From the NCBI GenBank assembly GCA_013396635.1, contig WBMW01001709.1:382943-446942 (forward strand): a stretch of 64,000 nucleotides of DNA, written 5' to 3'. The translations under genes were made by a program, and so were the position numbers. The notes below the pieces were generated by a model. It did not search any database, had not been told where the DNA came from, and worked only from the letters and a program-made list of their open reading frames with translations. Source of the DNA: Penelope pileata (lineage: Eukaryota > Chordata > Aves > Galliformes > Cracidae). This document shows, one piece after another, positions 28,301 through 43,300 of the stretch. Within the stretch, counting starts at the first letter, position 1, and each line of letters starts with the position of its first letter.

Positions 28301-31300
28301 GATTTTTTTAAAAGGGCATAGTACAAAAGGGAAATGTGCTTAATTGGGATCCTTTTCTGTCCTTTAAAAAAAAAGTCTTACAGCTTTTCTGGCTTCATGT
28401 CTATCTAGACAGACTGTAGCAAGAACTTGAATTGAACCCTTAAACGTACAACTGAGCATAGTGTGGTTGCTAGTACACATTCAAAAATGATTGCAGCTGT
28501 TATATTCACCTCAATTTCAGGGATGATGTAGTCCAATGAATCCATTTGTCTTTGCACTATTTCAATGATTTGAAGCATTCAGATCACTAGGTGTCAGGAA
28601 TTTTATTAACCTGTTTATTTGGGATTTAGAAAGCAGAGCTGATGCACGAGTATGCAGAGAGATGTCTACAGGAGCACAAAGAAATGAGAGAGCTGGTGGA
28701 GAAGGTCGCGGAAGGACATAAGAACGCGAAGCAAGCAAAACTAAAGCTTCAGAAATACAAACAGCAGATAGGTATTCGTGTATTGCCAGAAAAATCAGAG
28801 ATGATGCCAAATGTCCCCAGATTACTTTATTTTAAAGGGAAAATTACAATTTTTACTGAAAGGAAAGGAAGTTGAGGGAAATACCCAGGATATGCATTCC
28901 CATAAATGTAAGAACGTGAATTTCAGAAGTAATTTGGTAATGGGTGGATCAGAAATTCTAAGCTACTGCTTATGGGAATTGCTCTGTTTAAAAGAGAAAA
29001 ATACAACACTAATGTTCTGCAACTAGTTTCCCTTCCATCTAAAAGTAGCATACATGAATGACTGCACTTTTTGCCAAATCAAATTATGAAGCTCAGATTC
29101 TTGTGATTCATACCACTAAGGGAGGATTTGCCTAGCAACTTCTCTGAGAGAATCATAGCTCACAATTATTGTCTTCTTTAGAGAAGATGATTGTAGCTGA
29201 GGAAAGAAAAGGTGTCTCCCAAAAGAAGAGTATCACAAGGGAGAAGGATGTAGCACCTCCAAGACAGACCAGTCATTAGGATGGAGAGAAACAACGTTAC
29301 ACATCCTCCATAATTCTTAAAAAAAATTCTTCAGTTAATGCATGAGTGAATGAAGTTCAGGCAGAAGGCTGTACGTATTCCAATGCAATACCATGTTAAT
29401 ATCTAGTGTATAAATGGCCTCTCCCAAATTGTGCATATTTTGGTGAGCAGAATACTTTTTGCTGCTTATCTATGTTCACACTTGTATTGAGGGTGGGAGA
29501 AAACATTAGCTAATCTCAAATGGTCTAGTAAAACCTATCAATCTTTGCAATTCACTGATTTCTAGGATATATATAGCTCAAAAAACTATTAATGTTTGTT
29601 ATTATACAATACCCTTTTATTAAGTAATGAAACGGTATACATTAATTAGAACAAAAATTAAGAAGCAATAATCCGAAGTGTCTACTTCATGTATGCATAC
29701 AATGTACTTCTATGTTGAATGGAATGATAGATAGTGGAGGTGGGAAGTACTCATTTGTTTCTTTAATCATTCCTCCCACCAATGACAGATTGCTCCCTCA
29801 AGTACCTTCAGATACGTATTATCATCATTATTCACAAATGCATGAGTTTTCTTCCAGATGGACTACTTGTTAAAATATGCAACCAGCTAACAGAGATTAG
29901 TTCTCTTCTTTCAGTTCAAGAAGTATGTGAAGAAAATCGAGAACTTTTTCGGCAAGCTTTAGAAGAAGAGGAAGAGATGCTTAAGAAAAAATATGAATTA
30001 ATTCAACAAATACGAGCCATTGATTCTTCAGCAAGCCTTAAACACAAGTTTGTTGACTTAACTGAGGTAAGCTAGAAAGGGAAAACAACTGCTTTTACAC
30101 AAATGTATATAGTATGTTTCACACGTTCAGAGGAATTGTGTACTGCATGCAGATGTATGATGTTAAGTGCTAAGTAACCTCATGACACAAAGATTACATC
30201 TGAATGGAAACTTTCACAAAGTTTATAAAATGAAAATTTTACCACGAAGAATATCCTGATAATAAGTGAGAACTTAGCACTTCTGATAGTAAGTGAAATC
30301 ATAGGCCTTTTGAACTTCCTTTTGAAGTTTGAATTTTGAATTTTGCTGACAGTATGTAGGTTTCCAAACTTTCAAAAAGAGAGTACCAGGTGATTAAGAC
30401 ATATATCCACCTTCACGTAGGCACAGATTTGCCAGTCCTCGTTAAAGACTGACACAAACACAAAGAGTACAGTTGTTCCTATTGCAATGGTGATTGCAAT
30501 GGAAATTGGCAAAATTAATATCCTGTACTTTCCAAACTGTCAACATTCAGGTATATGAAAGAGATTTTCTAGAGAACCAAAACCTGCTGATCTGTTATGC
30601 ATGTACTGTGCAAATGACTTGTGTATGTGTGGTTAAGTCCACAGTAAATGTATCCCAGAGTTACTAATGATTCACAACAGATATGCCTGACACTGGGATT
30701 GGCAGTGGCCACTTCTGCAGAATTTCCAGACTTACACAGCATTCAGAAATCTGTTATTTTACCTCTAAACCAGAAGCAGAGTAGCTAAAATATACTCCGT
30801 TTTTCTTAGCCAAACTGAAAAGAAGAATAACATAATATAATATGAAATGACCCCACCAATATGACGTATAATCATTTTCATTTTTTACCCAGATTCAGTC
30901 ACAAGGTGTAGGCTTGAGTCATGAGTTTGTGGGCTGCAAAGTATAAAGTAGGCTGCAAACAGTATAAAGCAGTTGGATGTGGAAATGTCATTACTTTTTC
31001 AATCACAGCAACTTCTGTAAAATGGTACAGGCTCTCACTGAGGGAAATGAAGGTGACTGGAATGTCAGTACTTTCTTACTTTTGAACCTAGTTCATTTCA
31101 GTGCCATGCACAGTGGCTGTCAACCCCTGACATAGGGCTTCCACTGGAATCCTGTTTGTTTCTAAGTACGAGATATGACTTTAAAGTAAATTTTCCATCT
31201 AGCTCATCTCGAAAGACAAAGCAGAAAAATAAAACAGGTTTCAAGTCATTTATGAAAAACTCAGCTGAAGTCAAGTTTATGCTATATGTAAGGTAACTAA

Positions 31301-34300
31301 AGTGTAAGGTTGCTGAAGTGATGTGGCCATATAGATCATATTGCAAGTGCAGTAGTGAACCTGAATGATGTCTCAGCTTATTTCACAGTTCCCCTATACT
31401 CACTATTACAGTTGTTCTCACAGTGATTTAGCACTCTTTTGGTGATAGCTTTCCCTGTTTTTTCTTTCTACAAAAGGCTTTTTCAGGCTCAGTGAAATTA
31501 AGTATGTGTCCGTAAAATTCACACTCATTCTCAAAACTGTCAAAGTACCAGTTCTTCCCTTGATGAAACTTCTTCAGTTTCTTGAGTAGCAGCATTATCT
31601 ACTGCACAAGTATAGAATTTTTCTTATTCTAGGAACTCCTTCACTGTCTTCACTGAGTATTTTCGAAATGCACATACTCAAAGTATTCATTCCTTCCATT
31701 CCATGCATCCAGGAAATCCCCTTTCCTAGATCTTTTTGGTGTCTGCTTGTCACACAACCACTGGTACATATGCCCTATTGCAAAACAGCTTCCTTTCACT
31801 TTCTGTGAATACAGCTCAGCAGTCACTGAGTAGCTTAATTTAGAGGCAAGGTATTATAGCATTTGCTATTTGCAATTTCACTTGAAACTGAAATCTCAGA
31901 AGGAGATAAATGATCATTTACTGTTTCAATAACCTATGGTGGTACATGTCTATGAAGAAGATGCAAAGAGAAGAACATTTAACATTGAACTCTTTTATCA
32001 GTCGTCTTCTGGTGCTACTGGTGGCCAGCATTTAGGTCATGTTTGGAAAACATGAGGAGTGTGAAAGCAGAAACCATTGAGCCAAAACTATGTCTTGCTT
32101 TAGGTGAAAAAGCAGTGAGGTGAAAATTTCTTCCTACTGACTCAACTTTTGAGGCTCTAGAAAGAGAAGCTATGAGGACCAAAACTGTGGGAGAGACTCT
32201 TGGAGGACTCTCCAGAGATGGCTGGCCAAGACACATTCTCCTTCACTGATCATAGAACCATAGAATGGCCTGGGTTGGAAGGGACCCCAAGGATCGTCAA
32301 GTTCCAACTCCCCCGCCACAGGCAGGGCCACCAACCTCCAGATCTGGTACTGATGAGCTTGTATCATTAGGCTCTCCAGACTAACTCAATAATAGGTCCT
32401 CTTAAGCATCACTTAAGCAGATAGTTAAATCTGTAGCAGCAGATAGTCAAGCCCATTTTTTTGTCTTACTCAATGCCTTGCAGCCAAACTGGCAATCTGA
32501 GCATCTGTCTGTAACAGAGCATCCTTCTCTTTTCTTGGTTGTTGTTTTTTTTATCCTTCCCATTCATGTTCTGTTTCGTGAAAGGCAAGTAGTGTTCTGT
32601 CAACAAGCAACTCAGTATTCAATATAAGGGCTTGTTTTGGTGCTAAAAAGGCTTGCTTGAGAACACAAAGGCTCTTTAAGTGAATAATTTTTGTCCATTA
32701 AAAGGATTGTAATGACATTTACTTACATATATTTATCGTTACCACTTAATTTCAGTCCTAGAAATAGAATTTGGAGGAGTGGTTGTTCTTTCATTTTGCC
32801 CTCCTCAAATTCAGCCTTTCCAAACTTTGTCATTAATTTTCTGTCCCTAGTTCTGTGGAACTAAGTAGACCAAGGTCTTTGTGATTAAAATCTTAACCAG
32901 TGTTTCACTCTTAATGTTATACAACTGCATAGAAAGAGTCTGGTAAGCATCTCCACTTCCTGCACCCATATATTCTATTATAATATGCCATGGTACCAGT
33001 TCTGCACCAAAAATGTATACCAACACTATCTGGTAAACAAAAGAATATTAGTTGGTGTGAAAGGGATACAATTTTGCAAAGAAAGATGCACAGAGGCTCA
33101 GTATTCATGTGTTTGTGCAAGTTTTCTCTTTATGCAGTTGTATATATGTGTAGATACAGGGAAAGAGAGAGCGTATGTAAGAGCAAGGGCTGCAAAATTT
33201 GAGTGTACAAAAAAATGTTTAGAAATTATCTATTTTTGTATGAAAACTAAGCTGCAGAAGTCTCATCACCTCTCAAAATCAGGCTCATTGTCACTCTAAT
33301 TACAAAGAAGACTTTAAAAAGCCTTCACTAAACATTCAAATTTGAGTGTTTTGAATTTGGGCGTTAAGTTTTGAATTTCCTGGGTACAGAGCATTGTTTA
33401 TTCCTAATGGTAGATGCCATCATAGATCAAATCCGTAATCTGGAAATAGATAAATACAAAAAGTGTGGTTTTTTTTAATGTAAAGTCAGTTCTGGTTTTA
33501 CCAACTTAGAAAATACACAGTTTTACAGATTTCAAAACTTTAAAAGGCTTATTAAAACTGAAAGATAAGTCAAATAGATTTTTTACTGGACTGCAAATGT
33601 GTTGTGTTTATGTTTATTCAATATTTCAGTGCTTTTTCATGAAATGTTTTGTGAGCCTTGTGTTGTTCCATGTACAAAAGATGAGCTCTACACTTTAAAA
33701 CCAGCTTGTAAATAGCAGTTAGGTTAGAGCCATTCCTGTCTTTCTGAAGTCAAAACATATTCAGCATGACTTGGAAGACAATCAAAATATTCTGATTGTG
33801 CTCCTTTCCTCTCTCCTTGCCATTTACAGTGTTATTTAAAACTACACTTCATATTTCCTAGACTGGTGGCCATGGTTTAATTTGTGAAATGTCAATAGTG
33901 GAACTACGTGAACGCCTCGCTCTACTCAGAGAAGCACAGAAGGCAGCAGAGGAAGAGAAGAGAGACCAGATAATTCATGAGAAACAAGCTAAGGAACAAC
34001 TTCTTCTAGATAAACTGGACCAGATTTCCCTGTTCAGAGCAGAACTTGGACGAGCAGCTGCGTTAAAGTCAGTATAAAACAGCATACGCATTTAACACAT
34101 TGCAACCTCATTAATATTTTGCTAGCCCCTTGAGAAGAAAAACAAGTAGAGAGCAAAATTCTGCCCTTTATAAAACGGTGTTGCTTTTGTCAAAGATTAC
34201 ACTGGGGCCAAGATTTCCTTTTTATTCTTGAAAATAATTTGCATCAAACTTAAATCTTTTTCATCTGTTTGAATTTATGGTTGAAGACACTCTAGCTAGT

Positions 34301-37300
34301 TCTGAGACTCTTGCCCCAGGATTCAAAGCCAAAATTGTGTATTGAGAAAGAAGCTCTGCCTTTCTTCCGCTCCTTCTCAGTTAATCAGAATTAATTTGAT
34401 TTTACTACAATCCTTCCAACTTGCTACTTAAAGTGGTTTCTCATTTTCATCTAAACGAATACATTAGGGCTATAGTTTTATTCTTTGAACTTCACTTGTT
34501 ATGCGAAAGGGCAGGCTTTATTTTAGAAGTCAAAGATATTTTAAGCAGATTTTCTGATAATAATAATATATCATAAATTAAATATACTATAGCAGTAGAT
34601 CAAAGATAAAAATCTTTGCTTACAGGCTCTCTGATCAAATTTTGTATTCCTTATTCATATTTATTATTCATTATCATATTTATTATTCATTGTCATAAAG
34701 GATCCATAACCATCAGAGATGGTTACAAATGTAGAAGACAGGTCCCATTCCACAAGGAATGTAAAATCTAAGTTAAAAATATTTACAGAGAAATCTGAGC
34801 AAGAAGAAAGCCTGTGTAAATGTGTAAAATATGGTACACCTCTTGATCTTATGCTGTTGTTACTGCATCTTGACTATTTGCTATTTTTTTTTTTCAAGTT
34901 TTCTTTCACCTTTTTTCTTTTGTGACTTTGCTAGTTTAGTTCTTGCCATATTTATTTTGCAAACAGATGTTCAGGCTGACATTTTGAAGACATTCTATCA
35001 GGCTAAAGGCATGTGTCTAAAGACATGTTTTAGATTTGTGTTCATCACTTACGTACTGAAGATGGCTTCTTAGGAGTTCAATTCACATTACTGATTTATC
35101 TTCCACTTCTAAATCTCAATTACAGAAGGCAGTGTTGATGTATTCATTTAACTAGTTTTCACTGGTCCCAGCTCTGATTTCGTTTGTAGCTGATAGTTAA
35201 TCTCCAAAGAGTGAGGTTTTACTACGTTAGTACTTAAGAACTTATTTTAATGAGGTTAATGAATCAATAACTGCAGCTCCAGTGGATTGACTTCATAGAT
35301 CAGTGACCTCTTCTATGTCATCTATGGAGAGAAGACCAAAGGAACTGAAATAGAATTTGAGCTGGAAGCAAATTCCTATCTCTAAGCATTGTTGTGTGAA
35401 AGCCTGTGGGAGCAATTCAAGTCACTGCTTACCACCAGAGATTCAAACTAGGCATTAGAAACTTGTATATTACATGAAATCTATTTCTCTAGTAAGTATT
35501 GTAAGAATCATTTGTTATGGTAGATATGCAGTCTGTATAGTGCTGGGTTTTTTTAAAATAGACTCTTTGTCTTAATTCAGGTCTAAAACTATTCTGGTCC
35601 TGAAATGAGTTTTGCTTGAATGCAAAGTTAACTTGGATTCACTTTCTGTCCTGACATATTTAAATGTTATTTAGAACAGATGATCATGCCAAAGATGTAG
35701 TACCCAAAGAAAATTAAGCACTAAATTTGCAAGCTTCTGTTCAGATTCGTGATAAAGAGTACAGAAATATACTTTATTTTAATGGAGTCCTGTTTGTTCT
35801 CCAAATAAAGAAAATATGAAGTTTCATTATAGATTTTACACAACATTTATTTTCACATCTCCCAGGCACTCTATGTCACAACTTGGGAGCATCTATAATA
35901 AAGAGGCATCACCAGAGTGTACTAGAAAAGTTCTTCAGGAGTGTATTTAATGCACGATCATCCAGAATGCAAATATATGGTGGTAGTTCTGTTAATATAC
36001 AGCATGCCAGCCTACTTACAAGTGCTAGACATTTCACTGCAGCTTTTATTTTTCTCTAAACAAGCTACAGGCTTTGTGTGTTAAACCTGATTTACAGATC
36101 CAGACTCCCAAAGTATCTATCAAGTCAGTGTGAGTGATTAATTGCTTGAATTATATTGATATACTGCGCAGGAGATGTAAAGATTATTATGTTTACAGAA
36201 TTAATTCATAATTATAGGACTAGAATAGCAAATCTTACTAATGGTGCTCATAAGATATCACTGTGCATCAACACAAAATTACACGTTATATCTGCAATTG
36301 TATTATGTTGAAGGCTCCTGCTAATCCGCCAAAATATGATGGCTAAGTCAACAAATGTGCTTTAGTTAGTGTCAGCTGGAGTTTAATTGGGTCCCTACCA
36401 AGCAGGTTCCTTTCAATATCATTTACAAACAGATGTACATCAACGCAAAAGAAGCACATTGGGCAAGCATATAATGAACTATATTAAACAAAATAGGAAA
36501 TGGAACATGAAAAATCACAGAAACATCAGCCTTTAATAGACTGAAAGCCATTACATCCATCACAGCAGTAGCTTTGTGAGTGCTTGCAGAACACTTAAGA
36601 ATCAATTCAGCATATACACAGGACGTCCCTTTAATTGCTAGAATTTCACACAGTTTGAAAATTAGCACTGGCATATGAAGTGGACAAACATTTGAGTTCT
36701 CAGCCTTCAGACATGAACTCCAAAAGATTTCTAACTTTTGGAATACATGCTAATGTATTATAGGTATGTGCCCATACACTTCAGGTAGAAATTTCTTTCA
36801 CTCCAGCGAGGCTACATCTATTTTGCAAGTAATGCAACAAAAATCAAGCAACAGGTAAAAACCAGTTGGTGCTGAGGTTCCCTCCATCCATGGTACCTGT
36901 GGCTTGGTGTGCTGCTTGGGGTTAGATCTGCCTGGTCTTAGGACTGTATGCTCTCACCACTCACCTGGTTTAAAGCTATCTAGAGGAAAGTTGTCTCACA
37001 AAACTTCACAGCTTCAGTTCCCGGCTCCTCTGCAAGGCTCTCTAGGGAACACCATGTATCTCAGATAGATGACAGTAGCACATCCATGCCCCCAGCAGCC
37101 TCTGCCTCATACATAAGGTCCACAGAAGCCAGCCAGCCTTCTGTTCTTATTTCTGTTCTCATGTTCCTGCCTTGTTTGCTTTCCTGCTGATTTTCAAGAG
37201 ACATGCTGGTGCCCATTGCCTGAGCCTCCTCTCCTCTCCAGATCAGGGCAACATCCAGATGCAGGCAGCAGCTGCTGTTTCAGGGTGACACCCTGAGCTG

Positions 37301-40300
37301 ACATTAATTCTCCTTGATGTATGAGGAAGAATCAGAAAACTGTTATAGGAAACAAGATGCTCAGACTGCCACTCCAACACCTCTCTCTTGGACTGAACTG
37401 GGGAGAGGTGGAAATAGAGGGCAGCCATGGCAGGAGGACAAGGAGGAAAGCTGCTTATGGGGAGGGAGGGGAGAACAAGCACGAAGGAGGGTTACGGATG
37501 GGTGACTGTGACAGCTCTTTCCAAGCAGAACAAACTCCCTAAAGCAGGTGGTTCCTTGGAGTGTCCAGGTCTGACTCAGGGGTCAAAGGCCTGGCTGAGG
37601 AGAGGAGAAGGGAACTTCATCCTCAAAGCTCGTGGGACAGCCCTGCACAGCCCCATGATGCAGCACACAATGAGGGAAGGGACAGGCAGCACACGGAGGT
37701 GGAAAGAAGTAATAGGGGAATGTCTGCCGTGCTATTCCCATGTGTGGCTATTGTTTCAGGTCTTCAAAAGCAATGTAGAATAACGAAAAAAGCTGAGTAA
37801 TTAGCAATATAAGGTACGTTGGTTTGATATTTCATAATATCTGTGATTTCCTTAATTTCACAAATTTCCCAAGTGCTCGGGGTGCTATATGTGTTTGCAA
37901 TAGAGAAGTAAGATTTTGTTTCTCAATCCCTGCTGCTGGTAATCTGTTCTTCACTAGCTTTGAAACAGCAGGAATAAATTCATCAGTGGTGATGGATCAG
38001 CAGTATAAATACCTGAAGAGAGGGTGCAAAGAGGACAGGGCTAGTCCCGGAGGCACTGGGCACAGCTTGGAGCCCAGGAGCTGCCCCTGTCCATCGGGCA
38101 GCACTGCTGTGCTGGGCAGGTGCTGGAGCGCTGGCACCAGGACCGGAGAGGTGTGGGGTCTCCTCCGTGGGGATGTCCAGAGCCACTGGGATGTGGGCCT
38201 GGGCACCCTGCTCGAGAGGGCCCTGCTGGGGCAGTGCTGGGACCCAGGGGGCCCTATAGCCTCGGCCGTGCTGTGCTTCTGTGATTCTGTGGATGAACTT
38301 TGATCATATAGCTTCATAATCTTTATTTCAACTGTAGAAACACTGTTACAAATAACAGTCATTTCCTGAACTAAAATTAGGTACTTAAGCAAATTAATTG
38401 TTTTGGAAGGGAGTCATAATTTGAATGTTTAAATCCCTCACATTAGTACAAACCAGTAATCAATCTAAGAGTATAGCATGCTTAAATATCAAAATAAGGG
38501 CTCTCTTAACAGTGAGCTGTTAACAGATACATACATTGCCTCACTGCAATAACTAGAAATTATACAGTGCAGGTCAGAAAAACAGACGAGGTACTGTGAA
38601 GTACAGATATCTGCAGTCACTGAAAGAATGAGGAAATACCAAAATATATATACTGCTTATTGCAACATAAGCCAATCCTACCTCGGTAAGTTTCCTTCTG
38701 CTTTTAAAAATATGCTTCTGCTTATTGCACAATTTTGTAAGGTGAGCTTACAAATACTGTCCTAGCTGCATAAGTTGGTATTTTGGTGCCTGGCATGGTC
38801 AAGTAGGCATTTTTACTCCATCTGCTATCAGTATTGAGTAAGAAATGTCATACATCTAGCTCATAGTTTCAGTGAGCATCTGGAGTTTGAAAGCGTAAAT
38901 GCAGAGCAATGTTTAGTTTTCAGGAGGAATCCTCTGGGCAAATCTTCAGCCTCCCATTTTTTTAACACAGGTGGGAACCTGTTCCAAGGGCTTTCATCTC
39001 CTACTGGATAACCTTCAATGCTGAGTTGCTGCTTCAGTCATAGGCCCTGTGATCTTCTGGACCTAGAGTCCCTTTGGCCCGGTGCTAAACCTGCAGGGCG
39101 CGTAGTTCAATAATTACAAGGGATACGTAAATAAGAAGAATCTGGTCTGCCAAATTTCATGGCAAGTTTGTAAAATGTGAAGTGAAAAAATACATTTTTA
39201 AAAGTTTGTTGTGTTTAACAAGGAAATCACTGAGACAATGAATATGAGATATCAACTGCAGTTTACAAAGCCTGGAATGTTATTTTAAGTAGAATATTCC
39301 TGCTGTTTGCTGCGTACACACCGTACATAGGAAGTGAGTAGAGAATGAAATCACTGGTAGATTAAAAAAAAAAAAAAAAACCTTTAAGTTTTGGCTTTTT
39401 TAAATCCATATTCTGTTGAGTTTCTCATTAGTTCCTTACCTTTCCTCCTTTGAGCAGCTTATATGCATATCCCACACTACTGCAGACTTCCTTAAGCATA
39501 AAAGAATTTCAGCTCATTCCTTAACATAAAAGGTAGCTTCTGAAAAGGTCACTAAGCAGAAATTAGAGTTTATTAAACCATTTCAAATACATATAGACTT
39601 TGAAAGGATTGCAATTTTTTTAAAAAGCTTTGGTAGGGATTTTTTTTTTTTTAATTATGGCATATTCACAAAGGGACCAAAGACTCTTTTCTGAGACCAA
39701 AAGAAAAGCAAAGTAAAAAATTCTCTCTTGGACCGAAGACCTGACATTACCTTTTAGGAACCAGCACCATTCTTAAAGACTGCTTTGTATTCAGGCTGCT
39801 TCTTTTATACCAACAGCTGATAAATAAACAAAAAATTTAAATTAAAATGGTTTCTACATACGCTTCTGAAAAATTATCACCTCATTTTCTATTGAATCTA
39901 GAGAGGGTTCTTCTAGCCATGCACTGTCCCATTCTGGTGACCATTGCCTTCCTTTCTTAGGAAATATGTGATGTGGGGAGACATAAATCTGTCTCAAGTC
40001 CTGAAAGTTCTTCACTGACCATCACAGAAAATCAGAACTTTAAAATTACCATTTTATTCCTTTCTTCTCTGAGTTTCCATTAGAATGTGCTGTGGCAGCC
40101 GAAGATGTATGGGGCTGTCTGCTTTTTGGAATGGCATAGATGGTCGGCACATGACTTCGTGTTGAGGAAGACTGGATATTCATCTGATGATAACCCAACT
40201 ATTTACAATGTTAATTCAGAAGCTGCTGCTGCTGCTTCATGATGTTAAACCTCTTGTTGTTTCTCCTGTAATGGTATTTACAAGAATCTGGATTTGCATG

Positions 40301-43300
40301 TAATGAAAGGTTTTGTTGCTTATTCCCACTGACAGTATTTAATCATCAGGTGTTTACATAAAACCTTATTGTTGTATTCTCCTATATCCTCAGGAATGCA
40401 ATGCCTCATAACAATACAAATAGAAATAACCCATGTTCTCAATTAGATTAAATGATAGAACATAATTTGTAGACTTACAGAACAGTGTTAAAAATTCATC
40501 TCACTGTCACAGTGTGTCACTGTGTTAGGGGGGAGACCTCTTCTTCCTTCCTCCTTCCCCCAGCTCCTTGAGAATCACAGAATCACAGTGGGTAAGGTTG
40601 GCAGGGACCTCTGGAAGTCATGCAAAGAGTGTGCCTTATGCTGAAAACGCTGCAGAATAAGGCCCAAGAGATGAGGGAGGAGTTCTGTTGTAAAATATTT
40701 CCAAGGGACAACCTGTCTCTCAAGTTAGACCTGGCACTCATGGTTCCACACCAGCTGAACAAGGCCCCAGTGCACTCTGCTCTTGGTTATTCTGAGCCCT
40801 GTTTTGGTTTCCAGTAATAGCAGCTGTGATGTTGTACTACTGCAGTATAAAAGGACCTGCAGAAAACTATCCTTACCAGCTGAGAGAAGACATCAGACCT
40901 AATCTGGTGATTTATTAGATGAACATGTATATCTTGGCAGATCTGATGCTTACTTTAGCATTGGATTTGGCCATAGAACCACAACTGCTCATGACAGCAC
41001 TACAGCTTGATAGTACCCAGCCAAGCTCAAGGGCAACGTTGAGTAAAAGAGAAAGTTGGATGTAAGTAAGTCACAGTGTAAGGTGGTGCAAACTACGTGA
41101 AACAATTGTGAGTACCTTGTGCCAGCTGGGTGAAAACAAGCAAGAACAGGCAAAATATAAACTCCAAAGGACAAAAAAGTAGCTATAATAGAAGGGGGGA
41201 AAAAAAAGATTATCCAATAGCCACTCCCTTATGCCTTACACATATGCTACCTATGGTGCTATCAATTTATGCCCTCCTAGAACCTTTAATCTTAATATAT
41301 CACCACCCCATAGGTTCTGAATCTGGGCACTGAGATTATACAGAAAAGAATACCTTGCATTTGTCAAGGCATACAGCAACTGAGATGAATGCTAATGATC
41401 ATGTTGAGAAAACTCCATAGTTCTCACAAGCAAAAAGCTGCAGTATTAACACAAGTTTTGCATGTGTTTTTTCTAAATAATGTCATGTCAGGCTTGAAAT
41501 ATTGTCAGATATTGTCATCGTGGCATCCTGTGGGAAGAAATGATTCTATACTATTTAGTAATGCTGTTCTGTAAACAACAAGAAGCAAGCTGTGAATACC
41601 ACCTCCACTGAGCTATATGATTTAAACCTGTTTTCAGCCTAGCCAGTCCCCAGAAGTAAGAGCAAATTCATTATCATCCAAGTAGTTTATACTCAGATGG
41701 ATTTATTCTGCAGGTTGATATTACTTTACATTCTCATTGCTTTTTCATTTTGCAGGCAAGAAGAAAAGAAAAGAAAGCCCCAGTCTGGTGAAAAGCAAAT
41801 GAAAGATGAACGCATTTTAAACCTGCAGAAAAAGATTGTAGAGAAAGCAATGGAGCGTAAAAAGCAAGCAGGACTCTTAAAGATTACACCCCAGAAAGCC
41901 AGCACTGCATCAAGGAAGGTCTGGGAGTTACATAAGGAAAAGAGCTCTGCAGTAGACCTGCTGCTCAGGGTTCTGCTGTGCTGCCAGCACTGGCAGGGGT
42001 GGCAGAAGCCATACTGGAAGGACAGCAGCAAGTCCCTGCTTCCTGCACGGGCACAATCTCCCCAAACCATGGCCTTGACCTTGCCTCCTTGCCATACATG
42101 TGGCTACCACCGACCATAGGCTTAGGCTTCATGCTGGCAACGATGGCTGTGTTTCCTTGGCAAGACTCTAAAGGGAAGTGGTGAGAACTGCTGCTGCTGC
42201 TGCCCCTGCCACTGCCTCATGGGTGCCCAACGTTCCCCAGTGGTTCATGCACCAGTCACAGTACATCCACAACAGGGTATGGAACACTGCAGCGAGCAGT
42301 CACAACGGGGTCACATTTTAAAAGCTGTAGCAGCCCAATATGAAATTAGTACGGCATCTCCCAATCCACTAAAATAATAACTCTTTACCTGCTTTGTGAG
42401 AAAGATGAAGCTGAATTCAGTGAAGAGGAAAATTGTAATTTTCAAGTGCATATAGTTTAAGGACTGAAATAGTGCAGTCTTTAAGAGTACCAATGTTTGC
42501 AGCCCTCAGAATCCCCATTTCAAACCACAGCACATGTAGGTGCATGCTTATATAGACAACTAGGTCTATTCCTTTCAGCAAAGAAAATACTGAAGGCCTA
42601 TTTGAAGAAAGCACTTCCTAAATCGGGATGGCTTTCTGAACTGAGGCTTTGAACATACGCTTAATCACTTTGCTGAATGGGGTCCAGTATAACGTAGAGG
42701 CAATAAATGCAGACTTCAAAGGCAAGCAGCTATATAATTACAAATGTGAGACATTTTTAAAATAAACAAATTATGAATTCAGAGCTAGGACTTTTGACTA
42801 CTGATGTGGGTCTGTATGAGTGCTCCAGTGTTGTTTAAATGTGCAAAAAAGCCAAGGCTTTTTTGTTTGTTTTGAAGTTAGATTTTGTCTTCTTTCTTTC
42901 TTTCTTTCTTTTTTTAAGCTTAGCTTTACACTGTCTCCTAAGATGCCACAGTGTTTTTGTTTAAGATCTGCTCAGATGTTAAGGCATCTGAAAGAAAAAA
43001 GAAAAAAGAAAAAAGTAAAAACCACAAAAACAACAGGAAAACCTTAAAGTTACTATAAAATATTTAGATGTTTTGGTGTATCTTCCATCAGTGCTGTTCA
43101 GCCCTGTATGACCCTGTCCAAATGTTATTACAGGGAAGTAGCTCAATTCTGGTCAGATATGCCCAGCAGCATCTTTATTCCAATGGAAGTGCATATTGCT
43201 GTAAATGATGTTAGGGTTGCTACAGGAAAAAATGATTTAGTTACAGTTATCTGGCATTCAGCTTGTACTGCTACCTTTTAGGTTCCCCAGTATGTAGAAA

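Larger units (their letters stand above)
34068..41755 (+). other. CFAP99: CFAP99 intron after visible exon 12
   Basis: This is the largest CFAP99 intron in the window, at 7.7 kb. It holds a 19-bp tandem pair (34656-34693), two CR1 pieces (38005-38300 and 40573-40625), an A17 tract (39364-39380) and a T13 tract (39640-39652). The region 36850-37800 is less AT-rich and contains overlapping open frames of up to 118 codons that look random. No exon is supported. Confidence 0.65.

Noticed and set aside
37243..37800. Cluster of overlapping open frames of up to 118 codons in the large CFAP99 intron
   Set aside because: Frames are open on both strands with repetitive Gly/Arg/Glu composition. No splice sites give a phase compatible with the neighbouring exons, which already join directly.
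37824..38303. 159-codon plus-strand open frame
   Set aside because: Its second half is the CR1 fragment at 38005-38303. It is not in phase with CFAP99 exons as a spliced exon.
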